Shown here one piece after another: positions 40,464-48,586 of a stretch of 64,000 bases of DNA. Under the pieces are notes generated by a model. It saw only the letters and a list, made by a program, of their open reading frames with translations. It had not been told where the DNA came from and searched no databases. A program made the position numbers and the translations under genes. The DNA comes from Streptomyces verrucosisporus. GTDB taxonomy: Bacteria > Actinomycetota > Actinomycetes > Streptomycetales > Streptomycetaceae. Position 1 is the first letter of the stretch. The number at the start of each line of letters is the position of its first letter. Location: the NCBI RefSeq assembly GCF_017114865.1, contig NZ_JADEYH010000014.1:96730-160729 (forward strand), written 5' to 3'.

Positions 40464-41471
40464 TCAGCGGCCCACCAGCTCGCGCAGCACGTCCTCCATG
40501 GTGACCAGCCCGACCGCGCGCCCGTCCGTGCCGATCACCGCCGCCAGGTGGGTGGCGCTGCCGCGCATCGCGCCCAGCACGTCGTCCAGCGGCGTCGTCG
40601 CCCGCACCCGGGCGATCGGCCGCAGCGCCGCGACGGGGAACGGAGCGTCGCGGTGCACCGCGTCGAGCGCGTCCTTGACGTGCAGGTAGCCCAGCGCCCT
40701 GCCCCGGTCGTCCACCACGGGGAAGCGGGAGAACCCGCTGCGCGCGGAGAGCTGCTCCAGCTCCTCGGGGGTGACGCCGAACGGGGCGAAGACGACGCGG
40801 TCGGTGGGCCGCACGACGTCCTCGACCGGGCGCCGGCCCAGCTCCAGCGCGTCGCGCAGCCGCTCCGTGGCACGCTCGTCCAGCAGTCCGGCCTCGCTGG
40901 AATCGGCCACCAGACGGGCCAGCTCGTCGTCGGAGTAGGTCGCCGAGACCTCGTCCTTGGGCTCCACCCGCAGCAGCTTCAGCAGGGCGTTGGCCAGCGC
41001 GTTGATGCCGAAGATCACCGGACGCAGGGCCCTGGTGAGGGCGACCAGCGGCGGCCCCAGCAGCAGCGCCGCGCGCTCGGGCGCGGCCAGCGCGATGTTC
41101 TTCGGCACCATCTCGCCGAGCAGCATGTGCAGATACGTCGCCACCGCCAGCGCGATCACGAAGGCGATCGGATGGACCAGGCCCTCCGGCACGCCGGCGA
41201 GCTGGAACACCGGCTCCAGCAGGTGCGCGATCGCGGGCTCGGCGACCACGCCCAGCACCAGGGTGCACAGGGTGATGCCCAGCTGGGCGGTGGCCATCAG
41301 GGCCGACACGTGCTCCAGGCCCCACACCACGCCGCGTGCCCGCTTCTCGCCGCGCTCGGCGAGCGGTTCGACCTGGCTGCGGCGCACCGAGATCATCGCG
41401 AACTCCGCGCCCACGAAGAAGGCGTTGGCGACCAGGGTCAGCAGGCCGATCAGCAGTTGGACGGCGGTCAT
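40464..41471 (-). CDS. CNNM/CorC-type membrane protein with CBS domains
   Basis: 335 residues. An N-terminal CNNM (DUF21) domain with about four hydrophobic segments (LLIGLLTLVANAFFVGAEFA first) includes LGEMVPKNIALA. A CBS pair follows at about 200-335 (VRPTDRVVFAPFGVTPEE, LGYLHVKDALD). Such proteins are linked to Mg or Co efflux. It lacks the extra C-terminal CorC_HlyC domain that its upstream neighbour has. The start overlaps that neighbour by ATGA. Confidence 0.88.
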   Translation of the reverse strand: MTAVQLLIGLLTLVANAFFVGAEFAMISVRRSQVEPLAERGEKRARGVVWGLEHVSALMATAQLGITLCTLVLGVVAEPAIAHLLEPVFQLAGVPEGLVHPIAFVIALAVATYLHMLLGEMVPKNIALAAPERAALLLGPPLVALTRALRPVIFGINALANALLKLLRVEPKDEVSATYSDDELARLVADSSEAGLLDERATERLRDALELGRRPVEDVVRPTDRVVFAPFGVTPEELEQLSARSGFSRFPVVDDRGRALGYLHVKDALDAVHRDAPFPVAALRPIARVRATTPLDDVLGAMRGSATHLAAVIGTDGRAVGLVTMEDVLRELVGR

Positions 41472-42922
41472 CGGCCGGCCTCCCCGCTCCGGGCGCCGAC
41501 GCGGGCCCCGCGGCGCCCGGAGGCGTCCTTGGGGTCGCCGTGGCCGCCTCCGGCCCGGTCGTGCTCGTCCCGGCCGCCGTCGTGGTCGCCGGTGTCCCCG
41601 TCACCGGGGTCGGGCGGAGCGGTCAGCCGTACCCCGGCGGCCCGCCGCCCGGTCGCGTCCACGACCTCCAGCCGCCAGCCGGCGACCTCCAGAACGTCGC
41701 CCACGACCGGGATGCGGCCCAGTTCGGTGGCGATCAGCCCGGCCAGGGTCTCGTACGGACCGTCCGGGGCGCGCAGGCCGATCTCCTCCAGCCGGTCGGT
41801 GCGGGCCGCGCCGTCCGCGTCGTAGACGGTGCAGCCCTCCTCGTCCGCGCCCGCCGGGACCAGGTCGGGGGTCTGGAGCGGGTCGTGCTCGTCGCGGACC
41901 TCGCCCACGACCTCCTCGATGATGTCCTCCAGGGTGACGACCCCGGCGGTGCCGCCGTACTCGTCGATCACCACCGCCATGCTGTTGCCTCCCTGCTTCC
42001 CCGACAGCCGGTCCAGCAGCCGGTCCACGGTCAGCGACTCCGGTACGGGCACCGGCTCGCGCAGTAGCCCGGTGACCGGGTAGCCGGCGCGGCGGCCGGC
42101 GGGGACGGCGATCACGTCCTTGACATGGGCGACGCCGACCACGGTGTCGAGGTTGCCGCGGTAGACCGGGAAGCGGGACAGGCCCGTCGCCCGGGCGGCG
42201 TTGACCACGTCCTGGGCGGATGTGTTCTCCTCCAGCGCGATGACCTGGACGCGCGGCGTCATCACGCTCTGCGCGGTCAGCTCGGAGAGCCGGATGGTGC
42301 GGACGAACAGTTCCGCGGTGTCCGCCTCCAGGGCGCCCTCCTTCGCCGAGTGACGCGCGAGCGCGACCAGCTCCTGCGGGGAGCGGGCCGAGGCCAGCTC
42401 CTCGGTGGGCTCCAGGCCGAGCCGGTGGAGGACCCGGTTGGCGGTGTTGTTCAGATGGGTGATCAGCGGCCGGAAGGCGGCGCTGAAACCGCGCTGCAGG
42501 CCGCCGACCCGGCGGGCGACCGGCAGCGGCCGGGAGATCGCCCAGTTCTTCGGCACCAGCTCGCCGACGACCATCAGCACCACCGTGGACAGCACCGTGC
42601 CCGCCACCAGCGCCACCGAGGACGCCGCCGAGGCGGGAAGCCCGGCCGCCCGCAGCGGGCCGGACAGCAGCCGCGCGGTCGAGGGCTCGGAGAGCATGCC
42701 GATGATCAGACCGGTCACGGTGATACCGAGCTGGGCGCCGGAGAGCTGGAAGGTGAGGGACCGCACAGCCCTCAGGGCGCTGTCGGCGCCCGGCTCGCCG
42801 CGCTCGGCGGACCGCTCCAGATCGCCGCGTTCGACGGTGGTGAGCGAGAACTCCGCCGCGACGAACACGGCACAGGCCAGGGTCAGCAGCAGCGCCAGGA
42901 GCAGGAGGAGCACTTCGGTCAC
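41468..42922 (-). CDS. CNNM/CorC-type membrane protein with CBS pair and CorC_HlyC domain
   Basis: 484 residues from GTG 42922. Four N-terminal membrane segments (LLLALLLTLACAVFVAAEFS first), VGELVPKNWAIS, a CBS pair (about 210-330; VMTPRVQVIALEENTSAQD), then a CorC_HlyC domain and an acidic/His-rich Gly/Asp tail (DGGRDEHDRAGGGHGD) that might bind metal. Likely divalent-cation homeostasis. With the next gene it forms a two-gene operon of related proteins, perhaps a heteromer. Confidence 0.9.
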   Translation of the reverse strand: MTEVLLLLLALLLTLACAVFVAAEFSLTTVERGDLERSAERGEPGADSALRAVRSLTFQLSGAQLGITVTGLIIGMLSEPSTARLLSGPLRAAGLPASAASSVALVAGTVLSTVVLMVVGELVPKNWAISRPLPVARRVGGLQRGFSAAFRPLITHLNNTANRVLHRLGLEPTEELASARSPQELVALARHSAKEGALEADTAELFVRTIRLSELTAQSVMTPRVQVIALEENTSAQDVVNAARATGLSRFPVYRGNLDTVVGVAHVKDVIAVPAGRRAGYPVTGLLREPVPVPESLTVDRLLDRLSGKQGGNSMAVVIDEYGGTAGVVTLEDIIEEVVGEVRDEHDPLQTPDLVPAGADEEGCTVYDADGAARTDRLEEIGLRAPDGPYETLAGLIATELGRIPVVGDVLEVAGWRLEVVDATGRRAAGVRLTAPPDPGDGDTGDHDGGRDEHDRAGGGHGDPKDASGRRGARVGARSGEAGR

Positions 42923-43047
42923 CGGGTCACCTCCGTCCCCTGGTCCGGCGGGACGGAGACAGGCGCTCGGCGGCCGCGTCCGCGGCCGGTTCCACTGCCG
43001 CTTCTGCTGCCGGCTCTGCTGCCGGTACTACTGGGAGGCTCGCCCAT
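42919..43047 (-). CDS. Possible 42-residue leader ORF before CNNM pair
   Basis: ATG 43047 opens a 42-codon Ser/Gly/Arg-rich frame whose TGA overlaps the next GTG start (GTGA). The start codon lies within a perfect 12-base palindrome (CGCCCATGGGCG, 43041-43052). The ribosome-binding site is weak, and low-complexity GC-rich frames often stay open by chance, so this is tentative. If real it could couple translation of the CNNM genes. Confidence 0.25.
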   Translation of the reverse strand: MGEPPSSTGSRAGSRSGSGTGRGRGRRAPVSVPPDQGTEVTR

Positions 43048-43208
43048 GGGCGGACGCTCACACACCTTTCTCTGGGATGTTTCCTCGGAGCGCGCGCCGT
43101 GGGGACGGCGGCCGCGGTACACGGCTCGGACGCGCGATGGGCAGTCCATCGTATGCGAGCCGCCGCGCGCTCCCCAGGGGTCACCGGTCCGCCGCCGGTC
43201 CGCGCCCG

Positions 43209-43691
43209 TCAGCCCAGCGGCTTCACCCAGCGGCTCCACTGCGGCTGCGGCGCGTACCCCGCCGCACGCCAGGCATGGTGGGCGGCGGCGTTGCGGTCGA
43301 GCACCATGGCGTCGCCCCGGCGCCCGCCCAGCGCGGCGAACCGCGCCTCGGCCGCCGCCAGCAGGGCCGAGGCCACACCGCGGCGGCGGTGTGCCGGATG
43401 GACCGCGAGCCGGTACAGATGGCAGCGCCAGCCGTCGAAGCCCGCTATTACCGAGCCGACCACCGGCCCGGCCGCCTGCGCTCCGGAGGCCGCGGGCTCC
43501 CCGGGCTCCCCGCCGGGCACGGCCAGCAGCAGTGCCCCGGGGTCCCGGTCGATCAGCCGGGCCACTCCCGCACGGTCGTCGCTGATGCTCGTCCCCTCCG
43601 CGGCCTGGGCCCAGAAGGCCAGGACGGCGTCGATGTCCGGAGCGAGGACGGGCCGGAGCAGGATGCCGGAATCGTTCACGGGATGGTTCAT
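43209..43691 (-). CDS. GNAT family acetyltransferase
   Basis: 160 residues. The acetyl-CoA loop is LAVHPAHRRRGVASALL (Q/RxxGxG/A type), preceded by a strand VVGSVIAGFDGWRCHLYR and followed by LDRNAAAHHAWRAAGY. It should transfer an acetyl group to an amine; the target is unknown. Single-gene transcription is likely: its neighbours are over 60 bases away. Confidence 0.9.
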   Translation of the reverse strand: MNHPVNDSGILLRPVLAPDIDAVLAFWAQAAEGTSISDDRAGVARLIDRDPGALLLAVPGGEPGEPAASGAQAAGPVVGSVIAGFDGWRCHLYRLAVHPAHRRRGVASALLAAAEARFAALGGRRGDAMVLDRNAAAHHAWRAAGYAPQPQWSRWVKPLG

Positions 43692-43757
43692 GACGGCATC
43701 CCAGCACCGGCCGGGCGGTGTACGCGCGGCGTTTCGGCATGTGGTCGCCAGGGTGCG

Positions 43758-44648
43758 TCAACCGCCCCGCAACTCCTCGATCACCTCTGCGAAGACCTCC
43801 ATGTACGGCTCCAGCACGCAGATGTAGCCGAAACCGTACCGCTCGCGGTGGGCGCGCACCTGCCCGGCGATCTGCCCGATACTGCCGGTGAGCAGGGCCG
43901 GGTGCTCCAGGAGATCGTCCTCCGTCGCACCCAGGGCGTACGGGACCAGCTCGCGGGCCACCGCGCGCCGGTCGTCGGTGACGACCACCCGCTGGACGAG
44001 GTAGTTCAGCTCGGCGGGCTCCTCCCGGCCGGCGGCGAAGCGGCGGTAGGCGGCCGTCCGCTCCTCCAGCTCGCCGGGGCCGATCAGGTGGATGACGCCC
44101 TCGGGCGCGCCGGGGGCCTGCCGGACCCCGGTGAAGGCGGCGATGTCGGCGTGGCGGGCGGCCAGCCGCAGCACCCGGTCGCCGTTGCCGCCGATCAGCA
44201 GCGGCGGCCGGGGCCGCTGCCGGGGCGCGGGGACGTGCTCGGGGTCGGACAGCAGCCGGTCCAGCTCGGCGACGGTGTGCTCCAGGTGGGCCACCCGCTC
44301 GCCCGGCGACCCCCACGGCAGCCCGGCCCGCTCGTGCTCGGAGCGCACGTACCCGGTGCCCAGCCCCAGCTCCAGCCGTCCGCCCGTCAGCCGGTCGCAG
44401 GTGGCGACCTCGCGGGCCAGCAGGACCGGGTTCCACAAGCCCGCGTTGAGCACGAAGGTGCCCACGCGGGGCCGCCGGGTCGCCTCGGCCGCGGCGACCA
44501 GCGCCGGGAACGGCGCTGGAGCGCCGAGGTGGTCGGGCACGAGCAGCACGTCGTACCCCAGCTCCTCGGCGCGGCGGCACTTGGCGCGCCAGGCGTCGCG
44601 GGAGCCGAGGGCGACCAGGTTGACGCCGAAGCGGAACGGTCGTGTCAC
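43758..44648 (-). CDS. LLM-class F420-dependent oxidoreductase
   Basis: 296 residues from GTG 44648 with CTCCTC complement (GAGGAG) just upstream. It is a luciferase-like TIM barrel: FRFGVNLVALGSRDAWR, AEELGYDVLLVPDHLG, LELGLGTGYVRSEHERAGL and PPLLIGGNGDRVLRLAARHAD. In actinobacteria this subgroup normally uses coenzyme F420. The substrate is not indicated. The next minus-strand gene upstream (an ABC ATPase) is 134 bases away and may be unrelated. Confidence 0.88.
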   Translation of the reverse strand: MTRPFRFGVNLVALGSRDAWRAKCRRAEELGYDVLLVPDHLGAPAPFPALVAAAEATRRPRVGTFVLNAGLWNPVLLAREVATCDRLTGGRLELGLGTGYVRSEHERAGLPWGSPGERVAHLEHTVAELDRLLSDPEHVPAPRQRPRPPLLIGGNGDRVLRLAARHADIAAFTGVRQAPGAPEGVIHLIGPGELEERTAAYRRFAAGREEPAELNYLVQRVVVTDDRRAVARELVPYALGATEDDLLEHPALLTGSIGQIAGQVRAHRERYGFGYICVLEPYMEVFAEVIEELRGG

Positions 44649-44782
44649 GCGGCTCTCCTCACGGTCCGGGCTGCGGGAGGGGGTCGGGCCCCGGCAGGGG
44701 CAGGGGACGCGTCGGCCAGGGCGCCCGGCCGTGCCCCGGAGACGTTCCGGGGGCTCTCCGGAGACGGCGGGCCGGGCCCGGG

Positions 44783-45562
44783 TCAGTACTGCCGAACGGG
44801 GTCGAACCGCTTCATCCGCTCCAGGACGGCCCCGGCGGTGGGGCGCGGCATCTCGTCGACGATCCGCCCGTCGGCCAGGAAGAGCACATGGTCGGCGTGG
44901 GCCGCGGCGCCCGGGTCGTGGGTCACCATCACCACCGTCTGCCCCAGGTCGTCGACCGCCCGGCGCAGGAAGTCCAGCAGCTCCAGTCCGGAGCGGGAGT
45001 CGAGGTTCCCGGTCGGCTCGTCGGCGAAGACCAGCCTCGGGCGGGAGGCCAGCGCGCGGGCGCACGCCACCCGCTGCTGCTGGCCGCCGGAGAGCTGGGC
45101 GGGCCGGTGGCCGAGGCGGTCCCGCAGCCGGAGCGTGTCGACCACCGTGTCCAGCCACCGCGGATCCGGCCCGCGGCCCCCGATGTCCATGGGCAGCGTG
45201 ATGTTCTCCAGGGCCGTCAGGGTGGGCAGCAGGTTGAAGGACTGGAACACGAAGCCGATCTCGTCCCGCCGCAGCCGTGTCAGCTTCGCGTCCCCCAGCC
45301 CGGTGATCTCGGTGTCGCCGACCCACACCCTCCCCTCGGTGACGGTGTCCAGCCCGGCCAGGCAGTACATCAGCGTCGACTTGCCCGAGCCGGACGGGCC
45401 CATCACCGCGGTGAACCGGCCCTCGGCGATGTCGACGTCCACCGAGTCGAGTGCCACCACGGCCGTCTCGCCGATGCCGTAGGTCCTGGTCAGCCCGCGC
45501 GCCCGGGCGGCGGACCGCCCCGCCCCTGGCGCCTCGCTCACCTTCCGCGCGTCAGTGGACAC
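44783..45562 (-). CDS. ABC transporter ATPase, MacB/LolD-like
   Basis: 259 residues. Walker A GPSGSGKST, Q-loop FVFQSFNLLPTLTALEN, signature LSGGQQQRV, Walker B RLVFADEPTGNLD, and H-loop VTHD are all intact. The NLLPTLTALEN and TGNLDSRSG patterns belong to the LolD/MacB type that powers FtsX-like permeases for lipoprotein, peptide or antibiotic export. No permease gene lies next to it in this window, so its partner is elsewhere or outside. The start is GTG 45562; a GTG eight codons later is possible. Confidence 0.92.
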   Translation of the reverse strand: MSTDARKVSEAPGAGRSAARARGLTRTYGIGETAVVALDSVDVDIAEGRFTAVMGPSGSGKSTLMYCLAGLDTVTEGRVWVGDTEITGLGDAKLTRLRRDEIGFVFQSFNLLPTLTALENITLPMDIGGRGPDPRWLDTVVDTLRLRDRLGHRPAQLSGGQQQRVACARALASRPRLVFADEPTGNLDSRSGLELLDFLRRAVDDLGQTVVMVTHDPGAAAHADHVLFLADGRIVDEMPRPTAGAVLERMKRFDPVRQY

Positions 45563-45718
45563 CGCACCTCCCGGCCCGGACGGACGGCTCCCTCACGGGA
45601 GCCGGGACGACTGACAGGTCCGTACCCGGTGCGGGGCCATCCATCCGCGAGGCGGCGCGGGGAGCCGTCCGTCCGAGCCGGGGGCCACGGCCGTGACGCA
45701 CCCGGCCGCCCGGTGGTG

Positions 45719-46390
45719 TCACGGCCGCCGCGCGCTGCCCAGGACATGCGCCGACACCGGTGTCGGAACGCCCTTCTCGGGAACCCGCAGCCGCCGCAGG
45801 GACAGCTCGGTGAAGCCCGCCGCCCCGATCGCGGCCGTGGTGTCGCGTGCGGTGTGGCAGCCGCCGAACAGGTGCGGCCACACGGTGCGGTCCAGCGACC
45901 GCTGGAGGAGGGCCGTCGCGGTGCCGTCGGCCCGGACGTGCTCGCAGAAGCACAGCCGGCCGCCCGGCCGCAGCACCCGGCGGATCTCGGCCAGGGCGCG
46001 GTCGGGGTCCCCCACCGAGCACAGCACCAGCGACACCACGGCCGCGTCGAACGCCTCGCTGTCCAGCGGGAGGTCCTCGGCGACGCCCGGGACCACACGG
46101 ACGGGGACGGCGGCGCGCGACGCGGCGTCCCGCGCCGCCCGCCGCAGCAGCGGCTCCGGCTCCACAGCCACCACCTCCCGCACGGCGGCCGGGTAGCGGC
46201 CGAAGTTCAGGCCGCTGCCCGCCCCGACCTCGACCACCCGGCCGGACAGCCCGGTCAGCAGCTCGGCGCGGTGCGCGCCGATTCCGGCCCGCTCGTCCAC
46301 CGCCGGGGCGAAGCGGGCGTAGCAGCGCGCGAAGACGGGATGGTGCACGGCGTCGGTCGTGCCGGTCGCCGGCCTGCGATGAGGAGCCAT
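45719..46390 (-). CDS. Class I SAM methyltransferase, METTL7-like
   Basis: 223 residues from ATG 46390 after GGAGGAC. SAM motif I is VVEVGAGSGLNFGRYP; later motifs are VVAVEPEP, LPLDSEAFDAAVVSLVLC and VLRPGGRLCFCEHVRA. The tail LFGGCHTARDT resembles METTL7-type enzymes. It lies 22 bases after bioD on the same strand, so it is probably in the biotin operon. Whether it replaces BioC (malonyl-ACP O-methyltransferase) cannot be read from the sequence; METTL7 relatives act on thiols or lipids. Confidence 0.8.
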   Translation of the reverse strand: MAPHRRPATGTTDAVHHPVFARCYARFAPAVDERAGIGAHRAELLTGLSGRVVEVGAGSGLNFGRYPAAVREVVAVEPEPLLRRAARDAASRAAVPVRVVPGVAEDLPLDSEAFDAAVVSLVLCSVGDPDRALAEIRRVLRPGGRLCFCEHVRADGTATALLQRSLDRTVWPHLFGGCHTARDTTAAIGAAGFTELSLRRLRVPEKGVPTPVSAHVLGSARRP

Positions 46391-46412
46391 GAAAGTCCTC
46401 CGGAAGGTGAGG

Positions 46413-47147
46413 TCACCTCGGCGCGGTCTCCCATTCTCCCTCCGCGAGCCGGGTACCACCTTCCCAGGAGCCGCCCAGCCGCGGGGAGAGCCAGCCCGCC
46501 GCCCGCCTGCGGAACACCGGGGGCTCCAGCGAGCCCGCCCCCTGCGGCAGCAGCCCCGCCAGCGGGGCGTCCGCCGCCACCGGGAGGTCCGCCAGATTGC
46601 AGCGGGCCGCCAGATCCGGCTCGCGCGGCCAGCTGCCGACCACCACCCCGGCGCACTCCAGGCCCCTGGAGCGCAGCGCCTCGGCCGTCAGCGCCGTGGC
46701 GTTCAGGGTGCCCAGCCCGGCGGCGGCGACCACCAGCACCGGGGCGCCCAGCAGCCGCGCGGCGTCGGCGAGGGTCGACCCCCGTTCGTCGAAGCGGACC
46801 AGCAGCCCGCCCGCGCCCTCGACCAGCACCAGGTCGTGCTCCTCCTCCAGGGCACGCGCCGTCTCCGCCACCGCCTCGGGACGCACCCGGGGCAGACCGG
46901 ACCGGCGCGCCGCCGTCTCGGGAGCCAGCGGCTCGGGGTAGCGGGCGAGTTCCACGGCGGTCACGTCCGCGCCCGCCAGACGCCGCACCTCGGCCGCGTC
47001 CCCCGGTTCGCCCTCGGCCACCCCGGTCTGCGCGAGTTTGAGCATGGCCACCGGGCGGCCCGCCGCCACCGCCGCGGCGGCCAGCGCCGCCGTGGCCACG
47101 GTCTTGCCGACCTCCGTGCCCGTCCCGGTGACGACCAGCACCGACAT
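46413..47147 (-). CDS. bioD: Dethiobiotin synthetase
   Basis: 244 residues from ATG 47147. The P-loop is GTGTEVGKT (8-16), followed by KLAQTGVAEG (substrate lysine region), and EGAGGLLVRF. It closes the ureido ring of biotin from DAPA, CO2 and ATP. It follows bioA with a 95-base gap. The frame is open a little upstream, but the MSVLVVTGTGTEVGKT start matches the family. Confidence 0.95.
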   Translation of the reverse strand: MSVLVVTGTGTEVGKTVATAALAAAAVAAGRPVAMLKLAQTGVAEGEPGDAAEVRRLAGADVTAVELARYPEPLAPETAARRSGLPRVRPEAVAETARALEEEHDLVLVEGAGGLLVRFDERGSTLADAARLLGAPVLVVAAAGLGTLNATALTAEALRSRGLECAGVVVGSWPREPDLAARCNLADLPVAADAPLAGLLPQGAGSLEPPVFRRRAAGWLSPRLGGSWEGGTRLAEGEWETAPR

Positions 47148-47242
47148 GTTCGCGCCTCTCCTCGCTCCTTCGGACACCGGGGCATCCCCCGGCCCGCTTC
47201 CGCACCGACTGCCCGGCCCGCCTGCCCGTCCGGTCCTTCCGC

Positions 47243-48586
47243 TCAGCCCGCGCGCGCCGCCGCGCACACCGCGGCCGCGATCCGCGCCACGTCCTCGTCA
47301 CCGGTGACGTAGGGGGGCATGGTGTACACCAGGTCGCGGAACGGGCGCAGCCACACGCCGGCGCGCACCGCCGCCTCGGTGGCCGCCGCCATGTCCACCT
47401 CGTGGTCGAGCTGGACCACCCCGATCGCCCCCAGCACACGTACGTCCCGCACCCCCGGCAGCGCGGCGGCCCCGGCGAGCCCGGCGCGCAGCCCGGTCTC
47501 GATCCGCTTCACCTCGCCAGCCCAGTCCTGGGCGAGCAGCAGGTCCAGGGAGGCCACCGCGATCGCCGCCGCCAGCGGATTGCCCATGAACGTGGGCCCG
47601 TGGGCCAGCACCGGCACCTCGCCGCGCGAGATGCCCTCCGCCACCCGCGTGGTGCACAAGGTCGCGGCCATCGTCAGATAACCGCCGGTCAGCGCCTTGC
47701 CCACGCACATCACATCGGGGACCACCCCCGCGTGGCCGGCCGCGAACAGGGAGCCGGTACGGCCGAAGCCGGTGGCGATCTCGTCGAACACCAGCAGCAC
47801 GCCGTGCTCGTCGCACGCCTCGCGCAGCACCCGCAGATAGGCGGGGGAGTGGAAGCGCATCCCGCCCGCGCCCTGCACCACGGGCTCCACGATCACCGCG
47901 GCCAGCTCGTCGGCGTGCGAGGCGACCAGCTCCCGCAGGTGCGCCTCGTAGGCCGGGTCGAGGCCGGCGTCGAAGCCGCCCGGCGGGGCGTCCGCGAAGA
48001 CCTGCTCGGGCAGCGTCCCCGACCACAGGTGGTGCATGCCGCCCTCGGGGTCGCACACCGACATCGGCTGCCAGGTGTCCCCGTGGTAGCCGCCGCGCCA
48101 GGTCAGCAGCCGCCGCTTGCCCGGCCGTCCCAGCGAACGCCAGTACTGCAGGCACATCTTGACGGCGACCTCGACCGACACCGAACCGGAGTCGGCGAGG
48201 AAGACGTGCTCCAGCCCCTCGGGCGTGACATCCACCAGCCGCCCGGCCAGCCGTACGGCGGGCTCGTGGGTGAGCCCGCCGAACATCACATGGCTCATCC
48301 GCTCCAGTTGGGCGCCCGCCGCTTCGTTGAGCACCGGGTGGTTGTAGCCGTGGATCGCCGACCACCACGACGACATCCCGTCGATCAGCTCCACGCTGCC
48401 CCAGGCCGACCGCGCCAGCCGCAGCCGGACCCCGGAAGCGGAGGAGACGATCAGCGGTTCGGAGCGACCGGGCATCGGGCCGTAGGGGTGCCAGACGTGG
48501 CGGCGGTCGAGCTCGGCGAGTTCCTCGGGAGGGAGGCCGGGGGCGGGTGCGGGGGAGAGGGGGAGCGGGGCGTCGGTGTCAGGCAT
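47243..48586 (-). CDS. bioA: Adenosylmethionine-8-amino-7-oxononanoate aminotransferase
   Basis: 447 residues from ATG 48586, overlapping the bioB stop by eight bases. Family marks are HVWHPYGPM near the N-terminus, DGMSSWWSAIHGYNHP, LTWRGGYHGDTW, VFDEIATGFGRTG and the PLP lysine in VGKALTGGYLTMA. It transfers the amino group of SAM to KAPA to make DAPA. Second gene of the bioB-bioA-bioD set. Confidence 0.96.
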   Translation of the reverse strand: MPDTDAPLPLSPAPAPGLPPEELAELDRRHVWHPYGPMPGRSEPLIVSSASGVRLRLARSAWGSVELIDGMSSWWSAIHGYNHPVLNEAAGAQLERMSHVMFGGLTHEPAVRLAGRLVDVTPEGLEHVFLADSGSVSVEVAVKMCLQYWRSLGRPGKRRLLTWRGGYHGDTWQPMSVCDPEGGMHHLWSGTLPEQVFADAPPGGFDAGLDPAYEAHLRELVASHADELAAVIVEPVVQGAGGMRFHSPAYLRVLREACDEHGVLLVFDEIATGFGRTGSLFAAGHAGVVPDVMCVGKALTGGYLTMAATLCTTRVAEGISRGEVPVLAHGPTFMGNPLAAAIAVASLDLLLAQDWAGEVKRIETGLRAGLAGAAALPGVRDVRVLGAIGVVQLDHEVDMAAATEAAVRAGVWLRPFRDLVYTMPPYVTGDEDVARIAAAVCAAARAG

